DNA from: Pagrus major
Taxonomy: Eukaryota; Chordata; Actinopteri; Spariformes; Sparidae
DNA length: 64,000 nucleotides
Direction: 5' to 3'
Assembly: GCF_040436345.1 (NCBI RefSeq)
Contig: NC_133234.1
Location: 14,219,446-14,283,445 of the forward strand
Shown here piece after piece: positions 33,431-47,500 of this stretch. The position numbers and the translations under genes are program-made. Below the pieces are notes generated by a model. The model saw nothing but the letters and a program-made list of their open reading frames with translations, was not told where the DNA came from and ran no database searches. Each line of letters begins with the position of its first letter. Positions within the stretch are counted from its first letter, which is position 1.

Positions 33431-36400
33431 CCTATATTGCATTCAAGTGGTGTCGGAATAATAGGAAAAACTAGCTATTGGGTTTAACCATTAGTTGCTG
33501 ATAAAGTAAAGGCAATATTTTAGTAGTTTTAGGAACTTGCAGCAACAACTCTGAGACAAAATCACTTAGTACACCAAAACATCTTTGAAGCTTCCATATT
33601 GTTTCCACATTATGGCTAAAAGCTAATGGAGACATTGAAGTTGGAAGAAAAACTTCCCAACTCTAAAAATGTGACAATCCCATAAGCGCTTGGAGGCACT
33701 ACAGCCTCACAGAGCAGCTGGAGTAGCCGATGACTGTAGTCTTGTTTAAAGATGATCTTTCTGGGAACAGCTTTTATAGGTGTGTGGTTCCTGTAGCTGA
33801 CAGCTGTGCCGAGTGGAAAATGTATGTCTGTACTAAACTGTTGAAGGGTGGAGAGGTCATCACACTTTAAAGCCCCACGCAATTTATATATTTACCTACA
33901 AATCTTTAAAGAAGACACAATCACACTGATATCACATGCAAAAAAAAAGAGACTGAAGACAAATTATCAGTGTTGTCTTGTGCACCTGTAATATCAGTTT
34001 CAAGCCAAATTAAGCATCAAAACAAACATTTTTAAAACACAGATGACATGAATCTCCAAACTATCAGTTAAGGTCATCAGAACACTATTGCTGAAGCTGA
34101 CTGACGGGTTTGGTTTTGAGTTGGTGGTCAGGATGTTAGTGTGTCGCTCTGTGTACCGGAAAAAAACTTTGGCTCGAGACCACAGTGCTACCACTGTTCG
34201 ACAAGGACTCTCTGACTCCACACAGTCGTGTCTGCAGTGTGCATTCCTGTCCAGATGTGTGCAGCTGTTGGAGGCAGGCTGGCCCAACAAGGATCTGACT
34301 CAGTGCCTGGTCGACAGCCAGCGGACACAGCCAACTGTGGAAATACAACTTCACTTGACAACGTTGCTTTAAGCCGACTGCAAACAAACCCAGACTGAGC
34401 TGTAAGCACAATGAGACCAGCAGCATCAAGTGATTAATATTTTGTTGTGATTTTACACTTTTAAAAACACAAACTATTAGATTTCTAGAGTACTCCTTAA
34501 AATTGTGACAATCCAGGGTTTGTCTGTTTTTGAAAAATTACAACATGTTCAGGGATATTTAAACAGGCCTTCTACTTTGAGTATAAACAATGTTGACATG
34601 ACACAGCAGAGGGGTAACAAGCAGACATACAGACCAGGAGAGCCATAATGTAGATATATACATTACGTTATTGTTAAAGGACTTCAGACTCATGACATAT
34701 TCAAAGCTTTTGCCTCCAATCATTAAACACAAATTAGTAAATGGCCACTTAAGTGTAGTGATGTTAGAAAAAGATTTGGTTCCCCTCATAAGATGTCACA
34801 CTTGAATTACATCTGGAAAGCACCTCATTTAGTACATTACCAGTCCTCACCTTCAGACCGGCTCAGCTTCAAGCACCCCTCATCAGGACACAGTTCATGC
34901 CAAATGTCTGCAAAATTCAGACTATAACCAGTATTTTAACACTTCAGCCCAAATATGGATGGTTACATCATGATGTCACTTATTTGTCTTACTAGCAGTA
35001 ATTTATTGCCCTGTTTATCCGTTCACTCCAAGGCAAAATGAAAATAATGTCTGCCAACACGAACATTTTATGGAGCCGCTATACAGTCTGGTCCAAACCA
35101 AAACAGAGATGTTACAGTAGTCGGGAGGAAAAGGGGCCTCATATAGGAGCACATTATATTACAAAGTCATGCACATTTCTAGTATCGTGTTTAGACTTGC
35201 AACTTGTCAATGATAAGACCGTCTCTTGCTCGTCTCTTCACCAACCCCGTCTCTGTGACTTGAATCTGCAGTCTTCTGCTCTGTATAGACATTTCTGTTA
35301 GAGACTCTTTACCAGTCTAGAGTCACATTGTGTCCTGCTGCCAGTTTCTCCCTTCAAGAATGTCACACACTGGTGTTTCAGTAGAGAACAGGCTCATTAG
35401 TTTGCTTAAAACTCCCTTCAGCTGAAAACACAGAAAATCTGGACCACAGATATATTACTAAGATTTGGAGAGAGTCCAGACTCAGTTCAAAGGATTATCA
35501 CCAAAGTCAGCCGTGGCCTGCATGCATGCTGCCCATGTAACTTTGTGTTAACCCTTGTGTTTTTGTCCTTTTCTTCTGGCCTTATAAAAATCTAGTATGT
35601 AGTTAACAGAAGTTTTTGAGTCCCACAGGCTCAACTGAACAGACTGTGAAACCACCCAGATCATCACTCAATGAAAAATGTGATGACCTGGACTTGGATT
35701 GTGCAGTCATAAGGAGCGAATCCTTTCCTCCACAGCTGGTGCTAAGACGCATTTTCTGCAGACTTGATCAAACTGTTGAGCAGATTTAAAGATTTTTTTT
35801 ATTTGTGTTGCAGGTGCTCTACAAGGGTGCAATTTAAATTATACTGTTTCCAAACTTAATACAATAAATAAAAATCTTTTTACAACTGAAAGTTTTAAGT
35901 TTTAGAAAATTACATCAAAATTACATCATATTTTAGTATCACTACACATGTATACACAATGCATGTCTTTTTACAAAAAACCCAAAATGCATGGCTTTTG
36001 ATGGACCATGCCATGACAACTTCCTTAATGGTTATTATTATTACAATAATGAACATATAGGTCTAGCTTTACAATCATAAATTATTATACAATCCTCAAC
36101 CTGGTCACCAATATCGGATCCGACATGTTTATGTCAGTAAGTGAAACCTCAAGTTTCTTATCCAACATTTAACTGACATTAGGAAACGTGCAAATTTCTG
36201 TGGAGCGATTAGCCAGAAAACTATTAGTTAATGTAATGATGCCAACGCAGTATGTGTCAATCTAATGACATGATGGTAACACTTGTTTTGGAAAATTAAA
36301 AAAAACAATAAAACAAAGAAAAACATCAGGTTTGTCATTTCATAAGAACTTGCACTAATATGACCGACTGGAGACCAAAGGGAGGAGAGTAAAAGATCAG

Positions 36401-36607
36401 ATAAAGGAAATAAAACAAAAAAGGGAAACAGTTTGAGTGTGCAAAAATGTGAAGGGATGGGGGGAAATAATACAGATCAGAGTACATTACATAGCCTCTG
36501 TTATAATGAACACTGAGGAGTTTCTGTCAGGGCTGATCTGCTCCTTTCACTCTAGTGTTCACCACAACCTGGTCATTAGCTGAATGTCTCATTAGCGTCA
36601 GACCACC

Positions 36608-39600
36608 TTAAGATGGAAGAGCCAGGAATCCGGTTGCAGACCTAAATTAAAATAATGGATAATGATATTTGAGTCTACATTCATCGAATACTAATAATAA
36701 TTCATGTATATACAGTTTGGAAATATCTGCCTCTTGCACTAAGACACGTAGAAAAAGGGGACTTACTCCATGTTGCTTTTCAGCTGATGCACAGTGCGTT
36801 TGTCCAGGTAACGGCAGAAAAGAGTGAGCAGGTTTGAGGGCAGGAGCAGTGGCTCCACCAGTGAACACTGGGACAGCTGTCCCGCCACCTGGAATATTGT
36901 GTCAGTCCTAAAAAACAGAAAATTAATGTCAAAATCTCATTTGCATGTTTGAATGATCTCCATCATGGAATATTAGCCTTAAAATCCCCACCAGGTCTCA
37001 AAGTCACCAATGCTGGGCTCTAGAGGAACGCCTGAGGACAGCAGCTTCTCTCCGTGGGACAGGAGAGCGTACAGCAAGGACAGTCCAAACTGAAAGGAAA
37101 ACAAATTACTGAGAAAAAGTTCCACACAAAAATTTAAAAAAAGGCAAGCTGCAACCAAGAGGACCGACCTTGTTCTGACATGCCAGTGTGATATACTCGT
37201 ATGTCAGAGACTCAGATGTAAAATCTTTGAGGACCTCGATCAGCTGACTGAACATCAGGCCTCCAATCACATTTCGGAGAGGCGGGTAGAGCACTGGAAG
37301 AGCCTAATATTGATATTGTTTTATTACAAATATAAATAAAAAAGGGACAAACTTGAATTTAAAACTGTAGTGCAAAAAAACTCCCCTACCTCTTCGGTAT
37401 CTCTGCTCATCAACGTCGGTAGATTAGATGTCACAATGCTCAAGATTTTTAGTGCAGTATCTTGTTTGAGGAACGGGAGCAGTCGGGCGAGAAGCCTTTT
37501 GCCTTTTGAGACCAGCAGGAAGGGAAGAAACTCCCCTCCTGAATCTCTACATGGAAACATTTGAGAAAATGTATTGCTCAATTCAACATCCATCAAAACC
37601 AGAGTGGCTCAATTAAGAAAGCTAGAAACAAAAATAAGCCTAAACACATTTTCTAGGGTTAGGGTTAACACAATAAACGTCACTTCGTTTCTAACTCACA
37701 GGGGTTCATGGTGTTGCAGCTGGGAGTAGATGTGCTCCACTTTCCTCTGTGTCTTCTCCGCCAACCTCGTTTCTTCTGCTTCAGACAAGACTGTGGTTTT
37801 CATCCTCTCCGTCTCCTCGACCTCCAACAGAACTACAAACAACTGCAGGGCAGAACAGTCGTGACTGAGTGCTGAGTGAAAAGTAAAAGGCATTTCACGG
37901 CATCAAAACCTGTAACCAGCAGGCACCTTTTCTATTTTGCTGAGGACCTCTAACCGTTGTTGTCTGATGTCTTTATGTTCCTGTAAAGTGGAAACAAGTC
38001 TCAGTACCATGGAAGGCAGATTAACACAGTTCTAAGATGCAGGAACTTATTTACAAAACACTTGCTCACCTCAAGTGGACCTTGAACTTGGTGTGCATGG
38101 ACTGCACTGATGGCACGACGAGGAGAGTAACACGTGGACACAGCAACTTGACCCAAAGAGCCTTCAATGTGCACAACTGGAAGAGCAAAGGAATTTTGAA
38201 GTTTGAGGTTGGGTTTTTTTGCAAGCTTGAACAGATAAAGATCTTGCATTAATTTACACAAAAGGTGTAGGTTTGGTTTAAGAAGTGGTGGAAGACTCTT
38301 CTTCTCAAAAGGCTTTACTGTTTAAGGGGGTAAAGCTGGTAGGGTGTATTTGTAGACTACAGTAATTGCATACGGCAAGGGAATTAAATGTTTCGATTTT
38401 TCCAAGTATAAAATGCTGGTGAAAGGTGAGTAGAGAAAAACCTGGTGTGTAGGAGTCAGTTTTGGTGATGTAAGGTGTGGTGAGCTTCAGTGGCTCCCTC
38501 TTCCCCCGGATGCCCAGCTCCTCCTCCGCCATCTTAGCTTCTATTCGTCGATAGTACTCCTATAACAAAGTTTAAACATGCTAGCCAGGAAATGCTCAGT
38601 CAAAAATTGGCCTCTCTTATATAGATCATGCAGACTCTAGATCACAGATCTCCTACCTGGTAATAGTAGTCCTCGAGGTATGGGTGCTCACTTTGCAGCT
38701 GAATCATCTGCAGCCTGGTGATCCACTCCTTCTCTTTGGCCGTCATGAGGTTACAGTAAGGATCCCAGCCCTCTGGTTTTCTACAAACAGGGCATATTTT
38801 TTCAAAACCAAGCTTATTCTCCTTGCCTTTACAAATGAAGTTCAAAACTTTAAGTGATGTCAGACTAACCTTTGGAATATGCGTTGCTTTTGACTAAGTA
38901 GTCGTTTGTGTTGGGGGTGGAGCTGGGTGACAGGACCCGGGTACCTGTGGGTCAGAGGTCACATTTAAGATGAAAATCAAGTTTATTTATGCAGTGCAGT
39001 TTGAAAAACACATGAAACTTGGGTATTGAAAATCAAAACTAATCCAATAATCACGATAAACTACTACATTGTACCATGCATCTTCAGAATATGGTCCTCG
39101 CTTTAGTTTCTATCATTCTACCTTCATTTTTAGAAGCAGTCTTTTCCTTTTTTCGCTCCAGTCGTGGTAAGAGCTGGATCAATAAATTGAGTGTACAGCC
39201 TACAATCTGCAGTCTTGTCCTTTCATGCCGAAGTAGGTTATGTTTAGGCCTCCGGTAAAGTCATGACTCAGCTGTACCCTCACCATGTTAATATACTGTT
39301 AATAATATCCCAGTCAATATCCAAGTTTAGCTGTGCAGAAGTTCTTGGGATGTACAGCTGTATCTTTAAGGTAAAGCTATCCATTCCTCCAACTTTACCT
39401 TGTAAAAACACACATTGTCAGGGATTCTATGAAATGTTTGAACGTCAGGGCGATGAGAGTTTTATATACTCGTGAGGGATGAACAAAGCTGCCAAGTCAT
39501 AAATATACTCGACAGATACTTGCCACAAATCAAACATTCCTGAGACATGCACGAGATCGTCACACACCTGAAATGCTGCACTGAGTTACTCGAGGGGCTG

Positions 39601-42600
39601 TAAAAGGGGGACGGTCTTGGTGAGTTGGCGCCGAAGCGAAGTTGCATCATCTTCGGAGGCAGAGACTGAGGAGTGGAGGGGCAAGGCCGGTTTGTAGGGA
39701 ACATGAAGCCTCCTGTCTGATTCAGGACAAAATAACTTCGGACATAAGTAGAGTTTCTGATTTCTTCGTGAATACATTTGCTGCTCATGTATCAGAATAG
39801 GTTGGATTTATTATGGAATAAACCTGATTGTAATGTTGCCGAGGGGTTAAGGGTTGACGTGAGAGGATGGGTGATCCTGGTACCATTGATGGATGCATCT
39901 GCAAGAGAAAACTACAGATTCAGTGCATTTGTTTAAAGGCATAATCTTGACCTTTTTTTAAATATACTTATTTACTTTCCTATAGAAAGGAAGAGAGAAG
40001 ATGGGTATCACTCATGTCTGTACAGTAAATATGTAGATGGCGCCTGCAGCCAGTTAATTGAACATAAAAGACTGGAAACGGGTAACAAAATCCACCTACC
40101 AGCTCACTGATTAACATCACTAACAAGTGGCTATATGCAACTGCAAAGGTTGTCAGGGACAAAAAAATGTCATGTTCTTTCTTTTTTGGCCTAAAATTAG
40201 TTTTTTCACGCCTGGCAACTGCATTTAAACTTCAAAAATCATGAAAGTGGCTTCCATTTGTAAAGATCATCTTATCTAAACAAAACGTACAAGTATGGAA
40301 AAATGCCACTGTCATGTTGTCAAGGGAACCATGATGATGCCAACTTCTGGGTTGGTCTCCAAAAACAAAATATCATCCCTTCCACACTCTACTGGCTTCA
40401 GCTTCTTATTAAAAATCCTACAGACATGAGTGGCGTCGATCTACTCATCAAACCCAAAATGTCAAACTATTATCTGGAAGAATTGTTTCTCCACCCGAGA
40501 GAGGCCTCTGTGGCCAAACTGTCTTCTGGGGTAGGATCCTCTGGTTTCCCCTCTCCTGCCCCTGAAGGAAGAGACGGGATATGGCGAATCCAGGAAGTTG
40601 GAGGTCAGGTGCTGACCTCTGTGACCATCAATCACACACACTATAGCACTGTCCTACGAAACAGAATCAAATAAGATCTGTTGAAGTAACCCACTGTCAT
40701 ACAGATTATAACATCAATTCTTCAGTGATGTTAACCTGAAGTATCGATCCTGAGATTCTTCTGGTCTTTCTGGAAGAGGGGGCCATATACTGAAGAAAAA
40801 GGGAAGGGAAGTTTAGGACTATAAACAAATGTTACTAAAAAAATGTTATTAAACGTGGGCACTTACATCATCCTCAAAGGTATTCTGATACATGGCATCC
40901 CCACAGTCCACTATGGCACTGTCAAGACCCTTATAGAGCAAAAACAGATCAAAATGAAGACAAACTGCTACAAGGTAAGTTCTCAAATCTCATACAGTAA
41001 ATAAATCTGCATCACCTTGATGCTTGGTCGCCCCTGCACAGTCCTCATCACAGCTGGGTCATCAAACATCTGCCCCCTGCCCAGCCCTCCTCTCTGTCCC
41101 CGACCTCTGCCGCGCTGCCCTGGGGGCGCCCGGGACAGATACTGAGGCCTCTGTCTGGGAGGGGAGGGGGAGCTGTGGGGGGACGCTGGTTTGAGCTCTG
41201 GTGGTGGTGGTGGTGGTGGTGGTGGTGGTGGAGGCGGCGGCTCGACAAACTGAAGGAGATCGCCGGGGGCCTCTGTGGTCCCGTGTGCGTCAAGATCTAC
41301 AACACAGATACATGTTGAGATACAGTCTGAAGGCAGCTTTCACCCTTTTACACCAACTCTTGCAAAACTATGCAGCATCTGTGATCCATTACAAAGTGAG
41401 CTGTGTTAATTTGTGTTCTTAAGTTGTAAAAAGCTGGAAAAACAATTTCCAGACCCCCTCTACACTGTAAAATGTCAATCTGTTACAATAAATACACTTC
41501 TTGTTAAATCAGTGTTATCGGATAGGTTTGTCATCTCTTCACTGATTTGTAGGAATCTGTTTACTTAATTTGACCTGGGACTCCTATACAGTGAGCTCAG
41601 AGGTCAAATGAAAAACATTTTTGGACACCACTAGTGTCATGTTTCCCCTCCAGCATGATGGTATATAATGCCTGATTAGTGACCATCGGTTGCACACCAC
41701 TCTTCATGATGCATTGTGGGATAATTATAGGGTATAACAAATCTCACTATACATTCAGACAGCACTACAAAATGGCAAACTCACTATATAGTGGGTAGTA
41801 AGTGATGTGATTTTGGCCACAGCCTGAGAGTTGAACAAACTAAAAGCTGAAACTGAGGAAATTCAGTTAAACTGCCTTGTTAGCTCGGTTTAGCACAAAG
41901 ACTGGAAATGTTTCATATGTGTCCAGTCTTTATGCTAAGCTAAGCTAACCAGCTGCTGCATATTTAGCATACATCCACACCAGTGGTATCAATCTTCTCA
42001 TCTACAAGGAAAGAAAGTGAATATGTGCATTTCCCACAATGTCACACTTTTAAAATGTTCAAGTTTTTTCCAACTCTTCATTTTTACAGTGTAGAAACAC
42101 AGTCTGGCTCCTGCTGCTGCTGCTGCACAAGCTGACAGGGCTGCAGCTGCCCCCCATCAGATGATGGCAGGAAGGTAAGCAGACATCTACACACCCATTC
42201 CAAAGGTCTCTTCATTGTGGACATCGATCTCCTCATCCTCCTCGGCCATGGCCTGCAGGAGCCCACAGTCCATGTTGGTCTCCTCCTCTCCATCGCTCCA
42301 CTCACCTCCATTCTCAGGCCACTGAGGCTGACACACCTCTGCAGCCTGCTGGGGACAAGAACATGTCAGGACTACAAAGAACAGACACCGAGAAGCTTCT
42401 GGGGGAAAAAAAAAATCATTGCACTCCACTTATTTCTTAAAATGGAGCTTGTCATGACATCAGACATGTCGAGCATGCAGTGAATACCTGATGAGCTCGT
42501 GAGCACGCTGCGTACACCCGCGTGCTCACGGACTACAACAGTATTCATCCATTAAAGAGCAGCCAAACGACTCTGACTTACTTGTTGCTGTTCTGAATCA

Positions 42601-42605
42601 CTCAT
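36608..42605 (-). CDS. patl2: PAT1 homologue 2 (oocyte mRNA-binding repressor), complete
   Basis: PATL2 is a PAT1-family RNA-binding protein that represses maternal mRNAs in vertebrate oocytes. Eighteen exons: 42582-42605, 42195-42348, 41016-41296, 40867-40929, 40736-40789, 39824-39898, 39568-39716, 38870-38944, 38657-38780, 38442-38559, 38070-38176, 37927-37980, 37700-37842, 37390-37546, 37169-37303, 36992-37089, 36767-36907, 36608-36641. They total 1,986 nt, giving 661 residues plus stop. The N-terminus is acidic ([18 protein letters not shown], like PATL1). It is followed by about 13 consecutive Pro and an RG-rich stretch ([12 protein letters not shown]). [34 protein letters not shown] and [19 protein letters not shown] match PATL2 more closely than PATL1. 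The C-terminal helical domain has [13 protein letters not shown] and [14 protein letters not shown]. It is longer than human PATL2 (543), mainly at the N-terminus. Confidence 0.93.
39967..40105. repeat. Fish interspersed repeat, copy 3
   Basis: In a patl2 intron. Carries GGTATCACTCATGTCTGTAC, GCAGCCAGTTAATTGAACAT, AAAGACTGGAAACGG and TAACAAAATCCACCTACCAG, typical words of the same family as the copy at 41.9 kb. Confidence 0.65.
41193..41240 (-). repeat. Coding CCA/CCG triplet repeat (polyproline in patl2)
   Basis: GGT repeats on the plus strand are CCA codons of patl2 exon 3, about 13 prolines in a row followed by ELKP. The pure CCA run suggests length variation between alleles. Proline-rich N-termini are usual in PAT1 proteins. 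Confidence 0.85.
41865..42062. repeat. Fish interspersed repeat, copy 4 (longest)
   Basis: Lies between patl2 exons 2 and 3. Inverted words TTAGCACAAAGACTGGAAAT and CCAGTCTTTATGCTAAGCTA are followed by GTGGTATCAATCTTCTCATC and the ATTTCCCACAATGTCA end. It can fold partly on itself. Confidence 0.65.
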
Positions 42606-43463
42606 TGTGTTTTTTTCTAAGTCTGTTTTTTTTTTCTTTACACTTAGAGCCGACGGGTGACGGTGACTTTCCTCGCAAGGTTACCTGCTTTCTTCTGTCA
42701 GACGGGGGGGAGGGGGGGGCTCATTAACTTTTAAATGAGCTCACCTGTGAAGTGCAGAGGCGTGTACACGTCAACACGCTTCACGCAGCTGTCGTCTCCT
42801 CTCCGCCACGCTCATGAATATTTCATGAGGCTCTGGATGTGTTAGAGGAGTCACAAGTGCTCTCCCGGCTCTCCTCTCAGAAGCAGGACGCGCTCAGGAT
42901 GCTGTCGTTGATTTTTAAAAATAGATGAGCTGGAAACAGACGTGAGGGGAGGAAACAGTGAGCGAACAGCGACATCTAGCGGTCAGAGGCAGCAGCTGTG
43001 TGTGGGTTTATTTATCAATCGTTGGCCAAACATATTTTCTGTTTTCTGAGAGGCCCTTCTTTGGAGTATATATATAAACGTTATATAATGAATTCAACAT
43101 CATAACCAAACAATAAAATCTGGCTCCCTGTCTCATATATTTCCATACATGTGATTTTCTCTCTTTAAAATCTATTTTCCTTTTTTCCCCCCCACCTGTT
43201 ATAAAACTGCAGACTCTGGTGCCTTTTGTTCTGTTATTACTATAGTAAACAAACAAAAGTATATAGACTTACGACTATATGCCATTGTTTGTGTGTCAAT
43301 TGCTTTATTGCCCCGTCTTTTACTTCCCACAAAGTCAATTTTCTTTATATTTGTTGGAAAATGCAGACTGTGGTTGCTACATTTTCTCAAAGCATAATTT
43401 TTCCTCCTCATAGCTGATCCGTTGATTCATTCAGCATTAAACAGCGAGACAAGTTGTGTTCTC
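42606..43463. other. Upstream region of patl2 and spacer to tgfb1i1
   Basis: Holds the patl2 5' UTR and promoter. It is GC-richer at 42.6-42.9 kb, with a CCCCCC/GGGGGG run near 42705 and no TATA box seen. An AT-rich spacer follows. No further gene seen. Confidence 0.4.
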
Positions 43464-43469
43464 CTTTAT
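43464..43469 (-). terminator. Poly(A) signal of tgfb1i1
   Basis: TTTATT on the plus strand gives AATAAA on the minus strand, about 1.04 kb past the tgfb1i1 stop; this would give a long 3' UTR. It is the nearest good match in a suitable place. Confidence 0.4.
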
Positions 43470-44512
43470 TTAATTCTTTGGAATTGTCTTTGGCAGATTG
43501 CATAGAGCCATAGTGAAAGAATAATGCAAAATATCTGACATTAAACATATGACAGCTTAGTTTGTTACACAAAAACATACAATATGTAGCAGTCGGCATA
43601 CAATATATAAATGCAATTGCAGTGGCACTTGTACTTTTTTGCAATATAAAGCAAATATATTAAAGGGGATTTCCTCGCACAACAGTACAAGTCCTTCACA
43701 GAAACAATACATTTGCTCTTAATTCATTGTTTCTTCTCTACCTTTGGCAAAACAATTCAATTTTCAATATTCAATTTGAATCAATACAGTATGTAAAGAT
43801 TTACATACATGACAAAAAATCATTTGGCATCGTTTTGTAATTAGAGACATATTTCACACTGCCAGTCTGAATGCAGTCCACTTTTTTGTTCAACCCAGCT
43901 GCCACAATAAATGTTGGCAATGTGCGTTTCTGCAAACCACGGGTATGTTGAAACTTTACATTCCTTCAGGTTACATTTTCAGTTTTATGTCGTGACAATG
44001 CTGTGCTTATGCTCTGGTTAGGTTTTTGGCACAAACAGCACTTGGAAAGATCATGTTTTGGCTTTAAATCCCTCTTTTTGTCACCACAAACATGGTTGGA
44101 AAATGTCCCGACATCTTGTCAAAAATGTCCAGTGGTTTCGCGATTATAAATGTAGAAAAGCTGTCTCGAACAACTGTCACTGGCACAGGACATCCCTTCC
44201 ACCTGACATGAAAGTCAGCCTATATATCTGTAATGTGAACATGACGTGTTGTAGGAAAGTCAAATTTAAACTGATCCGTGTTTTGCAGAAAAGTTAAAAA
44301 TGCCAACATTCAATTCTGGCGACTGGGCTGTTTTTGTGAAATAAACAGAAATGAATTGGGTTGGACGATCCTCTTTTTTTCCCCCCTTTCCTCTAACAAC
44401 TCTAATATTCTTAAAAGTAAGAAAGAGACCAGCTCCACCCTCATTTCCACTGTAAAAAACAAACAAACTGAGAACTCAGAGTCATACAGCTTCTTCACGT
44501 CCTGTTGTGTCC

Positions 44513-47500
44513 TCAACCAAACAGTTTGATGAAGCAGGGGTGGCAGTAGGGCTTGTTCTCCTGCTCCTTGAAGCAGCCTTTGCTCAGGGGCTTGAGGCAG
44601 AAGTGGCACACGAGGTGGTGGGGGTGGAATTTGGCCCCCATGGCGGTGACGCAGCGGCCCAGGATCGGCTGCTGGCAGGCCTGACACATGCTACCACGGG
44701 ACTGGTGGTAGTGGGCCTCACACAGAGGCTTACCCTCGTGTTCGAAGAAGCTGCCGTTGACGAAGGGGCTGTAGCACTCCTGAAGAAGAGAGGCAGTGAG
44801 ATTCAGACACAGCAGAGAGCTCTGACTCATGGGGCTGTAATTAGAAAGTTGTCATGTGAAATGACAACTTTCTCATGACATAATACCAACTTATTTTTAG
44901 TTTTTTGATTTTTTTTAAAAACCTCTTTTAGATTTTCAGGGAGCAGTGCCTTTTTTCAGGAACGCCCTGCTGACACAGACAGTCACACACAACTGCCACT
45001 GAGCAGTAGCAGTTGTGGATTAAGTGCCTTGCTCAAGAGATCATATGAAACAAAAGTTTGTTGGTCTCTGAAATGTCCCCTGACCCATTGGAAAGGATTT
45101 CGTAGCAAGGTTTTAGAAATACTGAGGTCATAAATAAATAAATCCAAACTGCACATCGAAACCCCACCCACCTAAAACAGGCTACCAACCAAACTCTGTT
45201 TAATTTTCTGAGAATTTAAAAGAAATCAAGAAATTGTATTTATTAATTAAAAATGTTTGTGAATTTTATTTCTTTACATTAAGGTCTGGTGCCCAGCATT
45301 TTATTCTGGTGAGTAGACTTAATTATTTTCATTGTCATTAAGTGTGGGCGAATCACACAGCCAGTATTCAGAAACTGTGCCTTTAAACAAGCCGTCAGGA
45401 CGTCAGGTAAAGTTGTGTTGTAACAACTATACAGTCATCACCCACAGCCATGCCCCCAGCACAGCATGATTGTAAAAACATAGGCAGAGCTGATGCGATA
45501 CACAGTGGGCGGTGCCTGCTCAGGCTTGTGGGAGCTGACCAATCAGAGCCGACTGGGCGTTTTTTGGAGAAGGGCCTTAAAGAGACGGGCACTAAAATGG
45601 AGTACTCAGATGGAGGGTGAATAGAGGTGCTGCAGCAATGGACAGTATGAGAAAAATAATGCATTTTTGAACATTAAAGCATTTAAACCTATTCCAGTAG
45701 TCACCCAACATAAAAGTATGAACCTGAAAGTGAGCATAACATGGGCCCATAAATAACCCCAATATGTGCAACACATGTGTAATCATAAACTCCTCTTCAG
45801 TCCTTGTAAATCTCCAAGATGTTCAGAAGTATTATTATAGGATTAGGACTTGACCTCATTGTTCTCAATGGTATGTAAGGCTGACAATCTGCATATCACA
45901 TGACCTTATAGTGAAGAAGACAGCTAGCAAGTAAACATGGATGTAAACAATGCAGGTTTCAAAATGTTAAAAAAATCAACTTTGCAAATAATTAATGAGG
46001 CAGGAACAAATTCAACACGTTTGTAAGACTTAAAGGATGCACACTGGATGTGAACAACTTTTGCCCGTGACAAGAAAACTCCACAGGGTTCCTTTGAATT
46101 CCTAAACGCAGCTGACTCTTTCAGAAAAAGTCTATAAGAACCACAATTGTAACACCAAGGCTCAAACCACGCAACTGTTTGCTGAATGCAGCAAACGTCA
46201 TCATTGACAGGGCCTACAAACCCACAGAGAAACACTCACCCTGCATACGAAGCACTGTGGGTGCCAGAGAGAGTTGAGAGCTGAGATGTAGTTTTCCAGG
46301 ATGGGCTGGCTGCAGCCTTGACAGCGAGAAGCAAACAGAGTCAAGAAGCACTGCTGGCAGTACTGCTGGCCCTCCCGGTCATGGAAACCTGCAGAGGATA
46401 CAGGCAAAGCTTTGAATTTGTCCATTTTTGTGCCAAAGATTAAGTGTTTCCTCTGACTTCTTGACAGCGTGAAAGGGCCTTTGCAACAGAACATAAAGTT
46501 TCCTGTGAAAACCTTACAAACTAAATGTTTTTAAGGAGGTTAACAGCTTTTGAAAACGGGGTTAATGAGCCCCAAGGGGTCTTACAGTATGTTAAAATCC
46601 ATAAAAACTGATTTCTAGCTTCTATAAACAACAAACAACCATCATGTTAATCTTGCTCAATCATTAAATTAATTATTAGTTGAATATGTTTAGGTTGTAC
46701 AGTGTTTTTAAGCCCATAAGCATGACCCCGCTGAAGTTCACTGTGAACAATTGTGTGTTGAGCCCAGACAGGATGTGCCGCCCATTACCTTCCTCTCCGA
46801 ACGCCCGGCTGCACTTAACGCAGCAGAAACACTCTGGGTGCCAGTTCTTATCCAGAGCGGTGACCATTTTCTAAACAAGAGGAATGAAAAGTAAAACAGA
46901 TTCAAGTTATTCGTGTAAATGGAGCTGTTCATGTCAGAATGGGCTCAGAGTTACATGAGACATGCACATCCAAGTCTCTCACATTTAGAATGGGCTTGTT
47001 GCATTGTGCACAGTGAGGGGAGAAGAGCGTGAAGTAGTCCGACTCGCAGTACGGCCGTCCATCCTTCTCAAAGAAGTTGCGGCTGCCTAACTCCGTCTCA
47101 CACTCGCTGCACACAAAGTGCTCTGGATGCCACACCTTTCCAAGAGCCGTGACCACCTGCACGAGCAAACAGTACAGAGTTGGTTAATGAACAACATTCC
47201 CCTAATATCTTTATCTTTATGAAAGACGTTAGATTTACTTTCATGATATTGTTACAATTGATAGAGTTCATATACTTTTTGCAAAATGGTTCTAAGTATC
47301 AGATATTAATAGACTCACAAGTATATACTTATTCTGTTAACTCACCTGTCCTACAACTGGCTTCTGACAAGCTGAACAGTTTCCCTTGGAGGACGTTTGA
47401 ACTCCCTGTCGGCTCAAGTCTGACTGAAGCAGCCCCAGCATGCTGTCCAATGAGCCGCCAGACGAGGTCTGTGCTGGGGGGGCGGCGGGCTGCTGTGGTG

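Larger units (their letters stand above)
31401..36607. other. Intergenic region between cmn and the patl2 3' end
   Basis: No convincing coding sequence. It contains a MITE (31868-32035), a TTAGCATG-rich repeat (33290-33430), the possible first non-coding cmn exon near 32837, and probably the patl2 3' UTR: AATAAA on the minus strand near 35788-35794, about 820 bases past the stop. Overlapping short ORFs in several frames at 34.0-34.4 kb look like chance. Confidence 0.45.

Noticed and set aside
34000-34430. Four overlapping ORFs of 73-97 codons on both strands
   Set aside because: No family resemblance, no splice context and overlapping frames with mixed composition; chance ORFs.
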